64,000 bases of DNA from Mansonella perstans (Eukaryota; Nematoda; Chromadorea; Rhabditida; Onchocercidae): positions 496,001-560,000 of the forward strand of contig JBAMDO010000570.1 in NCBI GenBank assembly GCA_037074765.1. Direction: 5' to 3'. Under the pieces are notes generated by a model. That model did no database searches, was not told the DNA's origin, and worked only from the letters and a program-made list of their open reading frames with translations. The position numbers and the translations under genes were made by a program. Below are positions 1 to 10,662 of this stretch, one piece after another (within the stretch, counting starts at the first letter, position 1; each line of letters begins with the position of its first letter).

Positions 1-1
1 T

Positions 2-175
2 ATTGGCGAGGCCGTATGCCAGGCTGTTTCCGATCAGAAGGATATTCGTGTTCATTCACTGTTTGTTCTTGATGTTCCACAGTCCGGACCGTCGGATGCT
101 CTATTAGAAAAGTACGGAATTTCAGCGAAATGTATTATCAGTGCTGTACATCAATTCATTCATCCACCAAATTAA
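2..175 (+). CDS. tkt-1: Transketolase, C-terminal exon (partial)
   Basis: Reading frame open from base 2 to TAA at 173-175, giving the last 57 residues of a protein that begins outside the window. The run IGEAVCQAVSD, then the spacing to RVHSLFVLDVPQSG and LLEKYGISAKCIISAV, matches the C-terminal domain of transketolases, which end a few residues after a conserved GI.A..I..AV helix. The enzyme moves two-carbon units between sugar phosphates in the non-oxidative pentose phosphate pathway, in the cytosol. The catalytic thiamine-diphosphate region is off the left edge. AATAAA-like sequences near 495-525 could serve as poly(A) signals. Orthology to the worm gene tkt-1 is inferred from the family. 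Confidence 0.8.
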   Translation: MGEAVCQAVSDQKDIRVHSLFVLDVPQSGPSDALLEKYGISAKCIISAVHQFIHPPN

Positions 176-1022
176 GTGGACGTTACTGAGATTTTAGAAG
201 TGTTGTGGAAGCGCTACTTGATCTTTAAACAGCTGTTTCCACTTTAATTACTCTTCTCAACTTCATCGCTGAGAAGCAATATTTCTAAAACACGTAGTTC
301 AAGTGATCCTGCAATGTGAATTCATTATTAAAATATTGTTGCATTCAAGCCTTAACTCATTTTTTCTATCTTCCATATATTCTTTAATTCTTTGAATTCA
401 TTGTAACCTTCAGGAATTAGTTATTCACTTATTAAATGATACGGTTCTATTGAAAATATTTTGTCCATTTTATAATTCCATTTATTTGCAGCACGCAATA
501 AACAATAATAAACAAGAGAATAAATGTCAACATAAAATTTATAATGAATGTAAAATTTAAGTTAATAATAATGTAAAGTGCATTTTAGATTGCATACATT
601 TCATTTCAAATGACAAATTGTCCATGGGGATGAGAGATTTTTGTCTGTTAAAACGAACAACGCATGTAATCTGCAAATATGTATGAAAGTGTTGGAGTGA
701 TAAGTTGGGGAAACAAACACAAGTTTGGATATCATGTAAAACAGCCAGAAGCAATTACTGAAAAAAACAACTTCCTGAGATGCTAAGGAGTAGAATTATC
801 AGTGTGCCAAATAACCAAATAATATAAATTAAACTAACTCCTCCTCCAAAGATTTTTCAAAGTAAGGAACTGCTTCTCTTCGATTAATTAGGAAACAAAT
901 CAACAACAATATCTGAGTTCTCCAAAACTTAAATTAATGTTACAAAACGAGTAGCAATTGTACCACATAATTTGCTGTTACGCGAAAATATCTGAGATTT
1001 TTGAATACCTTTTGGGCCAAGT
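176..1022. other. Intergenic, between convergent genes
   Basis: 3' flank of transketolase and of the small minus-strand gene. AT-rich, with several AATAAA-like hexamers around 495-525. The short open frames here show no splice context or recognisable protein. Confidence 0.5.
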
Positions 1023-1343
1023 TCATGTCTGATCGGAGAAATTATCTTCCAAATCAGTTTTGATTCGGATTTTAGAGTTTTCGGGAGTCCTCACAATTTC
1101 TTTCATTTTTTTGAATAAACAATTTCATTTTGAAATAATTTTCCTCGATTAAAAATTCAAAAAAGAGATCTGCAAATACCATTCTAAATTTTCTTCATTA
1201 ATACTAACATTAAGGCCTTTAATTTTGTTTATTCTGTCACCTCCATCATTTTTACCAATGCCATCGCTGACATTTTGGATTTCATTTTTTCGTTTTTTTT
1301 TTTGACTATCTTTTTTGAGGACTTTTTCAACCGTACTTATCAT
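1023..1343 (-). CDS. Possible small two-exon gene, lysine-rich product, unknown
   Basis: Model: exon 1 1343-1180, exon 2 1089-1023, total 76 residues. A strong acceptor (TTTTTATTCAG) lies 8 bases upstream of the ATG at 1343, the usual layout of a spliced-leader trans-splice site. Exon 1 begins MISTVEKVLKKDSQ, has a basic run KKKRK, then a Gly/Asp/Asn-rich stretch, and ends at a GT donor in phase 2. The second exon (TPENSKIRIKTDLEDNFSDQT) joins in frame but uses a weak acceptor (GTGAG). The product has no signal peptide or membrane segment and I do not recognise it. It could instead be chance open frame in low-complexity sequence. Confidence 0.35.
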
Positions 1344-1649
1344 ACAATCTCCTGAATAAAAAGGAAAAAACATTGCTTAGATGTCCTGTAATTGAAAAAT
1401 GCTTATTTGCAGATACAATTCCAGCAATAACACACCAAATTGTTTGTTATTAAATTAATGAAATCAAACTAGGAAACAAATAGTTTGAAAAAACCTCGCC
1501 AGGAAATGATAGTGAATTAATTTCCGTGGACATATTAATATATGGTCAATTAGTATTGACCGAATATATTGAAAGGAATTCTCTACGATGCGAAAATGTA
1601 GAAAAAAAAAACTCTCATTAACAGCCCCAGGAATGAATTATCTCCCTTT

Positions 1650-2110
1650 TTGTCTTCCTCTCAGTTGGTCACCTCTTTTCGTTCCAATTTACAACCATCA
1701 GTTATTCCAATACTGATCACATAGTTTTCTACTTATGCTTAGATCTGGGCTTAAACTTAGGCATAAGCTTAGGGCTTGGGTTTAGGACTTAGGCCTGCGA
1801 TTTAAACATTGTATTTCATGAAGCAAAACTTTATTATATCTTCAAATCCGAACATTATCACTGCTAATGTGAAAAAAATCTTTCGATCCTCAAAATTCTT
1901 CTAAACTGAACGAAAGAGAGAACAAACAGGATTCTACTAAAAGAATATTTTGAACTATCGCCTTTTTGTCTTCTCTTAGTTCTTCTTTTCTTTCCAATTT
2001 ACAACTCCCAATTACTCCAATTTTGATTGGATTAATGATTTGATTTTTAATCATAGGTTTAGGCTTAGACTTAAGTTAGGCTTAGGCCTTTGAATATACC
2101 GTATCCCAAC
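1650..2110. repeat. Orphan 3'-flank copies of the secreted-gene array, with TTAGGC hexamers
   Basis: Two adjacent degenerate copies of the sequence that follows each intact array gene. The phrase gaactatcgcctttttgtct and the following Ser/Tyr-like string recur at 1640-1700 and 1950-2040, and again at 6380, 11020 and 13650. Telomere-type TTAGGC hexamers are at 1757, 1789, 2059, 2076 and 2082. No secreted-protein exon precedes these copies, so the gene has been lost or the unit was truncated. This is the left limit of the array that I can recognise. Confidence 0.7.
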
Positions 2111-2288
2111 AAATTTAGCTTCCTTTTCGTCTTTGTCTCTCACTCTCTTATTGAATGAAATAAAGAATTAGAATTTTAGGAAAGTTTCATGATTAAATCA
2201 TTAAAAGTTCTAATAAATTATTTCATAAAAGAAACAAGTAAAGAGAAAGGAAGGAAGTTAATTTCCTTTTAATGAGTTTAGGAGATTT

Positions 2289-2327
2289 CACCTCTCTTTC
2301 TCTCCCTCTCTCTCTCTCTCTTACCTC
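2289..2327. repeat. CT-rich microsatellite
   Basis: Pyrimidine tract of CTCT/TTTC units just upstream of the first cadherin-exon copy. The same tract is at 13986-14022 in the same position of another array unit. It is therefore part of the duplicated unit. Confidence 0.85.
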
Positions 2328-2420
2328 CCGCTTTCTTTGTTTTCGTTTTTGTTTTTAGTGAAATTAAATTAGTTGAACTTGAATTTTTAAATAAAATTCC
2401 AAATTTCAATTTTTTTGTAG

Positions 2421-3160
2421 CTATTGATAGTGATTCAAATCTAGAATATTCATTAATGATGAATAGGGATTCTCAACTTTTCTTCATTGCTACATGTTGA
2501 TAAAGATGGTACCATTCATAATGTTGAACCATTATTAAGATTAGATGGATAGTATCAGTTTGATATTATTGCTCGTGATGATCGACATATTGATGCATCT
2601 GCGATAATTTTCCTCACGATCCTACCAACATCAAAATGTCAACCAACTTTTGCAGAAATTATTCCAAAGTTGTTTTTGTTAATGAAGTAAGTTTGCTGTT
2701 GTCGTTTCTTGAAGATTGCGTTTTCGAATGGAATTTTCTTAATTAACTGTCAAAAATTTGAAATTTCAGTAAAAAATAAATTCGCAATACTTTTTTTTGC
2801 AATCAAAAAATTGTAATAATTAAGAAATTAAAACAAACAATAATAAATATTTGACAATCTTTCGATGAAAAAATCATTTAAAGTAAATAATTAGCTGAAT
2901 TTATCGGCAACCTTTATCAATTCCTTTTATTTTATTTTCAAATTATTTGCAAATTAGTTGTTGGAAGAATTTGTAGAATGAATTTCTGGGTTCAGTATTT
3001 GCAAAATTCGAGGCTACTGTGTCAAGTAAAGACTGCTCAGTAGCTTATGCTATATGAAATGGAATAAAATATGTTAATGAAACACAATTATTTGCAATTG
3101 ATACTTTAATTGAAAGCCAGAAGACTATTTGATTGCGAGAAAAATGACCGATGTACTATG
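2421..3160 (+). pseudogene. Broken copy of cadherin exons 16 and 17 (array copy 1)
   Basis: 2421-2686 aligns base by base with intact exon 16 of the cadherin gene (29060-29329). 2977-3160 aligns with exon 17 (29616-29804), and the intervening intron is conserved too. Relative to the intact exon there is a two-base shortfall after GATGAATAG and an in-frame TAG where the intact gene reads GGAAGG, so this copy cannot encode a cadherin repeat. Both lesions recur in the copy at 14141. The copy sits inside the tandem array, about 26 kb from its source. Confidence 0.85.
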
Positions 3161-3285
3161 AGTTAACGAATTCTAAGAAAAGCTTTGTTTTTTTTTTTTT
3201 TAAAACTTTGTTTTTAAATAATTTAAGATCACCAAATCTTAAGTTTTCATCAATCTTTACTCTTGAAAAAAAACTTTTCGCAACT

Positions 3286-3405
3286 TTCGTTGGGAGGATT
3301 TGCAATTGGAATACTTATTTTGGCCTCAGTCTTTCTAAGACATTTATGGACAAATGCAGAATCTAATAGAAAGATATGGAACTTGCGTTTAATACAAGAA
3401 CAATG
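3286..3405 (+). pseudogene. Orphan hydrophobic coding-like fragment
   Basis: Right after the cadherin-exon copy, one frame reads LSLGGFAIGILILASVFLRH and continues LWTNAESNRKIWNLRLIQEQ to a stop. It looks like a membrane-spanning segment followed by a short polar tail. A shorter, more damaged copy is at 15000-15085 in another unit. I cannot identify the source. It might be the transmembrane exon of another receptor or cadherin, carried in with the repeat unit. Confidence 0.4.
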
Positions 3406-3556
3406 ATAATACGAAAAATAGGAAAAAATGATTTGAGCTTTGAAAATGGAGTTTTTGCTTTTATCAGCCATTTTGGGCCTTTCCATCATGATACGCAATC
3501 TCGAAGCTCAATTGGTGACACTCTAGTTGTTACGACCACGGGATTATGTTCATTTG

Positions 3557-5510
3557 TTATGCATCGAAAGATAAAGTCTGCCTTTGTATTTCTTCGACTC
3601 GATTTTGAACGAATCGAGGTAGCAATTCAGAATAATTCTTAATCCAGAATAAAGCACATTTTGAGTCCGACCACAGCATTACAAGTATATCCTTCAATTC
3701 TAATTGTTTTAATACGAAATGTGCAATCCGTAAACCAATTAGTATCGATAGTAATTCAAGTCTTGGTATGGATATATCTTTAATTGGAGCAATCCGAGAT
3801 TTGGCATATATTAAGAAAGGAGTTGATTGCCTTCTTGGATATCCTGTGTTGAGAGCATAAACTGCTGCCGCGCCAATTGTTTCACTGAATTTATCACAAA
3901 CCTCAGTAAGTGAATATACATTGTCGACCATTTCCTTATCATCCTGTGCCACTGTTGCTCATCTTCTTAGGTACCATGGTTTCCATGGTTTCAGTGTTAT
4001 ACGAATAACATCTAGATCATGAATCTAATTAATACGAAGAAAATTATTCTTTATCGCCTTTGATTTATCATATTCGGCCATTCGTTCATTGAGTTCATTA
4101 GAGAAAAATTTTCTTACATTGCAGCTTCACTGAAGATTATTTTCCTTTCTTCATATTTCAATAGAGCTTCTTCAGTTACACTGGTCGATAATGTAATTCT
4201 GTCTTCATAAATATTCTTTTCTATTTCAGAGACTGTCTTGTTATCATAAGTTTTCAGATGGTAATTAAGCGTAGCCAATAATAAAAAAGGTGATGAGATA
4301 ACTCTGACGGGAACTTTTTTAAAACGACAAAATTTTATGTTTTCTTCAGTTACATTTCTGTTAATATCGTGTAACCAAAGAAATCGAGTAGAATCTGTAT
4401 CCTCAGAGTATAATTCTATCTGTAAAAAGTTCTTTTCAATATCGGCAACTATCACTATTTCTATCACTATATCCGAAATTTTAGTAGAATTAGGACTAAA
4501 TCTGATAGCAAGACTGGGCCTCGATATAACACTTCGTTTAAACTTTTCTTTTTTTGAAGATCTGCTGAAGCGTTATACACAAACGTTATATCTTATTTTA
4601 GCATTGTTTTTATCAGGAGTTAATACACCATAATACGGTAAATAGTATATAACATCTATCTTTTCATAGAGTCCGCGTCTTCGATTATATCTAATTGTTT
4701 TTGCTCTTCGATTATGCTTCATATAGATAGAGAATTGATTCCTGTTGTAATCGTTTGACCAAATTCTTTAGATAATCTAAGCATAATCCAAAATTGTTGC
4801 TCAATTTATCTTTTGATCCTTTCCATGGCTATTCACTCGATATCTATCCTTGGGTTATGCTATGGATTTCTTAAAATGTTTCAATACTTCGCCATCATAG
4901 GTCTTTCTGTATTCCCATAATTTCCAGCTTCCAAAAGTTTTCTATTCTGACCCAGTGTTTAAGGTGGCTAGATAAATTACATTGGAAATATACGACGGAA
5001 GGGCGTTCATGTTTGAAAAAATTCATTTATATCGCTATTTCAACGAACATCGATCCAACTTTCGTATGAAGTAATGAGAATCCGGTTTTTAATTTTTCGA
5101 TTTTATTCAGTTCCACAAATTTAAAGAAATGATTCGCTTCAATTAAGAATTCGAGTATTCTCCAATAATTTCTTAAATTCATCATTTGATTGGTCATCGG
5201 TACTCTAATAGCATGTAATTCATTGCTCAGATATTCGATTACATTGGCGCATATTTCGACAATCTCATCTTCGTTGATTTGTATGATTGTACATATTTGC
5301 TTTAATACCAAAAACAATTAATCTTAGTTTTTGTTCATCAGTTTCTGTTAAATCTAGTTGTTGAGCTAATTCCTCTGATAGAAAGGATATAAGGTGTAAA
5401 GTTTTGTTTGAATGTAGTTGATTTCTTTTTTCACATAGTGCACTATTATGAGCAGCTTTGCAACAAAAACATTTTACTTTTGTTTTGCATTGTTCGGCTT
5501 AATATGTCTT
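3557..5510 (-). mobile_element. Decayed BEL/Pao-type LTR retrotransposon, gag zinc knuckle to RNase H
   Basis: Read on the minus strand from right to left. Near 5470-5440 there is a CCHC-type zinc knuckle (CFCCKAAHNSALC). Around 5390-5030 is a retropepsin-like segment (FLSEELAQQL, later [14 protein letters not shown]). At 4640-4120 is a Pao-type reverse transcriptase ([28 protein letters not shown]). At 3880-3580 is the Pao RNase H region (SRIAPIKDISIPRLELLSIL, WSDSKCALFWI). The order matches BEL/Pao pol polyproteins. The frame is broken repeatedly and large parts of the reverse transcriptase, including the usual catalytic motif, are missing. I find no integrase and no flanking LTR pair. It is an old, inactive relic inserted in the array. 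Confidence 0.85.
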
Positions 5511-6190
5511 CAAACCAATAAAACATCCTCTTGAGACATTTCATTCGAGTATTCACTGTGGTATATATTTGATATTCACTATTCAGTGATTTTGACTACA
5601 CAATTTGACTACACTCTCTTCTTTTGATTTCGCTTTTCATTACTGTAGGATAAGAAATCTTCTTTCCATTGTGATGATTGCTAATGCTAATGTTTCATTA
5701 TAGCTTCTTAGATTCTACTTAGTCTTAGTTCTTTTTTTTTCTTGTCAATATGAGAATATGAGAATTGATTTCTTATTTGTTCATCGACACTGATTAAATT
5801 CCCAAGAAAAGCAATGGAAGCGTATTATTGGTTTTTGATAAGGCTAATCACAGGTTTGTATATTTAGATTGCTTACAGGGAATTATTGGAAGTTACAAAT
5901 AAGAAACGGCATTTATAAGATTAGATGACTATTAATAAGCTTTAATTACATAGACTTAAGCATGTAAATTCTCGGGAACAAAATAATAAATCATATTATA
6001 ACTTCCATAAATCATATGATTGACAACTCCTTGAAACATAGTATTAAATTGTCAATATTAAATCAGTATTAAATGACATTCTCCAGTTAACCATGTCTCT
6101 TAGAAAAAATTATGTCTCTTAATTAATAATCAGAGAATTATATGACCTGGCTATTGCCAAAAATTTAACATTACAATTATTTTGGCTTTT
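5511..6190. other. No recognisable feature
   Basis: AT-rich sequence between the retroelement remnant and the next array unit. It might include more decayed gag, but I see no diagnostic motif. Confidence 0.4.
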
Positions 6191-6470
6191 TCCGCAAGCT
6201 TAAGCTTGGCTTAGGATCTAAACATTGGGTTTCGTGAAGCAAATCTTTGTTATTTTTTTCTTCAAATCTGGAATTTATCACTGCTAATGATTAACAATAA
6301 AAATTTTTTCAAATCTCAGTGACTTTAAAATTTAATGAAAGAGGGGACCAATAAAATTTTACTAGAAGGATTTTTGAACTATCGCCTTTTTGTTTTTTTC
6401 TTAGTCGGTTATCTCTTTTCGTCCCAACTATAACTAGCAATCAATGCCTTCTAATAAAAACTTCATGGTC
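6190..6470. repeat. Orphan 3'-flank copy of the array
   Basis: Matches the flanks downstream of the intact genes (compare 8520-8650 and 13520-13690): aagcaaatctttgtt, then a long AT stretch, then gaactatcgcctttttg. A TTAGGA/TTAAGC remnant of the TTAGGC tract is at 6199-6215. The gene that should precede it is absent. Confidence 0.65.
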
Positions 6471-6519
6471 AAAATTGATTATGACAGAGTGAAGTGGATA
6501 TCATATTTAATCTTTTAAG

Positions 6520-8003
6520 CGTCTATTCAACTTTTTTGACAGCCGCATATAAGAAATTAAGCATTGTTCCGGCAAAAATTATCCTGAATACAAGCGAAAG
6601 GTTTCTAATAATGTTTCGAGTGTTGGATAAATGACTTCCTGCTTAAGTTTATCGATAAATTTTGTATTTTACTGTAATAAATCATTTGTCTCACAAGAAT
6701 TTTAACTTGAAACATTCTAAAAAGAAATTAACATCCGGAGTTTTTCTCGGAGTGACACTCGGAGTTTCTCCAACAGCTATTAAGTTTCCCCAACAAAGCT
6801 AGTAAGTTTATCTTGAAAATTCTATATTATAATAGACGGAAAAACAGATTTTGAGGAAACAAAAATTATTTGGAAATCTCAATGATGTCCAACGTTTTCA
6901 GACGATTTGTTCCTCAGAAATTTCTAGAAGTCTTTGAATTTTTCAACTTTAACCAATTGCCAAATCGAAAGCACTGAATCCCTAACTGATAAAATCAGAT
7001 TTGATAATTAAAACTCAATTTCGATCGAAAGTTTGCGGAGCACTTCGCTGAAGAAAAAAGATTTTGCAGTAATCGACATCGACGGGAAAACAAACTGGTC
7101 CTTCTTAGTAGTATCGGTTTCTTTTCTAGTTTGGCTTTGTTCGAGAACCTTGAACTTTTAAATTCTTTTTTCTACAAAAAAAATTTTTACGACACTGAAC
7201 AAAAACTAATTCCTTGGCTTTTATTCAGTGTTACAAATATCTCTGCTATGATAACTGTTTATACCACACTACACTTAAGCATGATTAGAAAGTCAGACTT
7301 AAATTTTAGCTGGAGAAGTAGACAATAAAGATAATACATCTGTTTCTCCAATTCATGGAACCTGTTATTTTATCCAATTTCCCCTATCAAATTTCCGGAT
7401 CCCCTATTGACATTTATCTTCAATAATTTGGTCTAATTATCCTTTCGTTCATTTCTAAATCAGTTCATAAAAAGGTCATCGATACCGTCAGTATTTATAT
7501 AATGTTGCATTTTGCTGCATTTGATTGCATTTATTCCACAAAGAAATAATTGTGGAATAACTGTTTTACAAAGTCGTTTTATAAATTTCGAAAGGATTCA
7601 TATTAAACTCTTCTTCCTGATATAAGTGCGTCGTTTCACTTCCAAATTTGCTTCATCAAATTTGAATTTGAATCTTAAGATCTTTTTTATGAATCTGGCA
7701 CTATCATAAATTTTCGGCTGGAATCTTCTTATTGTAATCCATTGGTTAAGCTTTGCTTCCTATATTTCCAGCTTTTCAGTTGGAATTCTTGGATTATGAT
7801 CATTTAATTACGATTTTCGTTAATGTGAGCGATTCTGCTCATATAAGATTTTTATTGCGGAATAATTTTGTGTGAGAACTTGAATACCGCTTTTGGCATT
7901 GTTTTGTCCTCATTTTTTTATAAATTTTGAAAAATCCGATCATTTGAGTGCTTGAAATGGAATTGTTTTCATCGTTTTGAACATAACAAATTTCAGATTA
8001 TCA
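6520..8003 (+). promoter_or_regulatory. Conserved upstream region of secreted gene A
   Basis: About 1.4 kb conserved before all four intact genes (8830-10172, 11866-13003 and 15255-16729 are the others). A TATATAA-like element (gtatttatataatg) is at 7491-7504, about 500 bases before the ATG. It is kept before genes A, C and D and altered in B. An acceptor-like AATTTCAG ends 7 bases before the ATG in every copy. This may be a spliced-leader site or the end of a 5'-UTR intron. Function as a promoter is inferred from position and conservation only. Confidence 0.5.
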
Positions 8004-8289
8004 ATGCCAGTTCATCCTTTCATTATTTTGAACTTGATTACCTGCGCCGTTTTCATAATTGAGGTTAGCTGTTTCTTCTTCGTGAAAAAGAACATGTGAA
8101 TGCAGTGCTTTCAGTAAGTGAAGATTTTACTTTCAGGCTTGTGGTCCAGGGCAGGGAGAAAGGCCAAGTGTCCCAGGGACGCAAGAAAGGCAGAGAGAGA
8201 CAGGCCCAATTGCCTATATCGGGCCTGTCTCCTTCACTGCAAACTCCAGCCTTACAATTCCACCTGCTATGGTACCAGCTGTTGGGTAG
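8004..8289 (+). CDS. Small secreted protein A, sheath-matrix-like family
   Basis: Two exons: 8004-8063 and 8137-8289, 70 residues. Exon 1 encodes a 20-residue hydrophobic leader (MPVHPFIILNLITCAVFIIE). A 73-base intron follows, and exon 2 starts AlaCys, so cleavage before or after Ala21 gives a mature chain of about 50 residues beginning CGPGQGERPSVPG. The mature chain is rich in Gly, Pro, Gln and Glu, has a conserved IAYIGPV core, a single cysteine, and ends PPAMVPAVG. Start, both splice sites and stop are at homologous places in all four paralogues, and exon-2 lengths differ only by multiples of three, which supports this frame over longer overlapping frames. Composition recalls filarial microfilarial-sheath proteins; that is inference. 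One cysteine and many Gln could allow cross-linking. Confidence 0.75.
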
Positions 8290-8810
8290 TGGCTGCGAAA
8301 GCTCCTATGGTAACTGGTCCGTAAAACAACAGACAAGGAGACAAGGAACTTTGTTGATGGCAACGAAACAGTCCCTTCCAGTGACATTTGTTCTTTTGGT
8401 TTTTTATTCGCAGAACATATCGCAGATTTGTCTTTTTCTTTATGTTACACAATGTCAATGATCTGAAATAATATTTTGTGTCTCAACGAATTTGCCTCTG
8501 CAATTCTTATTCAAAGTTTCGATTTCATTAAGGGAATCTTTGTTGTATCTTCAAATCCGAAGTTTATCACTGCACTTTTAACAACAAAATTTTTTTGAAA
8601 TCTCAGAAATTTTAAAACTGAACGGAAGAGGGAATAACAGAATTGTAGTTTGTTGAAGTATTCTTCTCTTAGTTGTTTACTTCTTTTCGTTCCAATTTAC
8701 AACTCGTAATTACTCCAATTTTGATTACGTGGTTTTAATCATAGGTTTAGGCTTAGGCTTAAGCCTTTGAATATACCGTATTCCAACAAATTTAGCTTCT
8801 TTATGAATCC
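8290..8810. repeat. 3' flank of gene A with TTAGGC hexamers
   Basis: Conserved tail shared with the other genes: the downstream phrase cagatttgtc, the AT stretch, and the gaagt..tcttctcttagtt segment. Two perfect TTAGGC units are at 8747-8758, followed by TTAAGC. A possible poly(A) region is around 8466-8475 (gaaataatat), but no perfect AATAAA is positioned convincingly. Confidence 0.65.
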
Positions 8811-8829
8811 CAAACAATGGGTGATCGCT

Positions 8830-10172
8830 TCAACTTTTTCGACAGTCAGATACAGATATCAGAGGTCATTATTCCGACATAAAATGTCTTGAATACAAGC
8901 GAGAGGTTCCTAAAAATATTTGGAATGTTGGATAAATGATTAAAAGTATTTTAGCTTGAAACAGTTTATACAAGAAATTCGCATTATTACACTCAGAGTT
9001 TTTCCAACAGCTGTTAAGTTTATCTTGAAAATTCTATTTTATAATAGACGGAAAAACAGATTTTGAGGAAACAAAGGTTATTTGGAAATCTGAATGATGT
9101 CCATTATTTTCAGGCGATTTGTTCTTTCAGAAATTTGTAGAAGTTCTTGAATTTTTCAACTTTAATCATATGCCAAATCGAAAGCACTGAATCATTAACT
9201 GATAAAATCAGATTTGATAAGACGGTTAAATTAATATCGGTCGAAAATTTGCGGTCGAAATCGTCTGGGAAAACAAATTGGTCCTTCCTAGTAGTGTCGG
9301 TTTTCTCTTCTATTTTGGGTTTTTCGAAAACTTTGAACTTTTAAATTCTTCTTTCTACAGCAAAAATTTTTACGACACTGAACAAAAACTAATTCCTTGG
9401 ATTTTATTAAGTGTTATAAATATCTCTAATTGTTTATATCACGGTACACTTAAGCATATTCAGAAATCGGATTTAAATTTTAGCTGAAGAAGTAGACAAT
9501 GAAGACAAACACTTCTGTTTCTCGAATTCATGAAACCTGTTCTTTTATCCATCTTTCCCTATCAATTTTCCGGATTTCCTATCAACATTTATCTTATAAT
9601 TCGGTCTAATTATCCTTTCGTTCATTTCTAAATCAGTTCATAAAAAGGTCATCGATATCGTCAGTATCTATCTAATGTTGCAATTTGTTGCGTTCGATTG
9701 CAATTATTCCACAAAGAAATGTTTGTGGAATAATTGTTTTACGAATTCGTTTTATAAATTTCGAAAGGATTCATATTAAACTCTTCTTCCTGATATAAGT
9801 GCGTCGTTTCACTTCCAAATTTGCTTCATCAAATTTGAATTTGAATCTTAAGATCTTTTTTTATGAATCTGGCACTATCATAAATTTTCGGCTGGAATCT
9901 TCTTATTGTAATCCATTGGTTAAGCTTTGCTTCCTATATTTCCAGCTTTTCAGTTGAAATTCTTGGATTCTGATCATTAAGTTATCGTTTTCATTAATGT
10001 GAACGATTCCGTCCATGTTGCGGAATAATTTTGTGTAAGGACTTGGATACCGCTTTTGGCATTGTTCTGTCTTCAATTTTTTACAAAATTTGAAATATCC
10101 GATCATTTAAGTGTTTGAATGAGAAATGGGATTATTTCCAACGTTTTGGACATAACAAATTTCAGATTATCA
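8830..10172 (+). promoter_or_regulatory. Conserved upstream region of secreted gene B
   Basis: Homologous to 6520-8003. The cttgaaaattctattttata segment starts near 9024. The TATA-like element is altered here to gtatctatctaatg at 9663-9676. The acceptor AATTTCAG and leader attatca precede the ATG as in the other copies. Confidence 0.5.
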
Positions 10173-10662
10173 ATGCCAGTGCATTCTTTCACTATTTTCA
10201 ACTTGGTTGCCTGCGCCATTTTTATAGTTCAGGTTAGCTATTTATTCTTCGTGAAAAAGAACATGTGAATACAGTGTTTTCAGTAAGTGAAGATTTTACT
10301 TTCAGGCTTGTGGTCCAGGGCAGGGAGAAAGGCCAAGGGTTCCAGGGCAGCAAGGAGGGCAAAGAGAGATAGGCCCGGCTGCCTATATTGGGCCTGTCTC
10401 TTTCTCTGCACAGTCCAGCTTTCAAATTCCGCCTGCTGCGGCACCTGCAGCCCCACAGCAGCAGCCGGCTCCAGCCGCTCCTCCAGCCGCTCCGCGACCC
10501 GCCGCTGGTGCGGGTGCGGCCGCTGCGCCAGCCGCTGGTGCGGGTGCGGCCGCTGCGCCAGCCGCTGGTGCGGGTGCGGCCGCTGCGCCAGCCGCTGGTG
10601 CGGGTGCGGCCGCTGCGCCAGCCGCTGGTGCGGGTGCGGCCGCTGCGCCGAGAGCTGGATAG
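10173..10662 (+). CDS. Secreted protein B with five Ala/Gly/Pro decapeptide repeats
   Basis: Two exons: 10173-10232 and 10306-10662, 138 residues. Exon 1 is the same leader as its paralogues (MPVHSFTIFNLVACAIFIVQ). The mature part begins CGPGQGERPRVPGQQ, keeps AYIGPVSFS, then has a Pro/Gln/Ala linker. It then has five copies of the decapeptide AAGAGAAAAP, the last ending APR, before AG and the stop. The repeats come from a 30-bp unit repeated perfectly at 10501-10650 and are very GC-rich in an AT-rich region. This is the longest member, roughly double the others. The repeat resembles silk or elastin-like matrix sequence, consistent with an extracellular structural role; this is inferred from composition. 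Expression would need RNA evidence. Confidence 0.75.
10501..10650 (+). repeat. Perfect 30-bp x5 GC-rich minisatellite inside gene B
   Basis: Unit gccgctggtgcgggtgcggc plus cgctgcgcca, five tandem copies; only the last base of the fifth differs. It encodes AAGAGAAAAP in frame. Near-identity of the copies implies very recent expansion or gene-conversion homogenisation. Confidence 0.97.

Noticed and set aside
3250..3498. Minus-strand 82-residue frame as part of the retroelement
   Set aside because: It lies in sequence shared with 15000-15110, which belongs to the array unit and not to the retroelement.
8096..8461. A 121-residue plus-strand frame across exon 2 of gene A
   Set aside because: It runs through the conserved intron and past the shared stop, and its equivalents change frame between paralogues.
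10501..10650. CRISPR array
   Set aside because: Units are directly abutting, without spacers, coding and GC-rich, in a eukaryotic genome.
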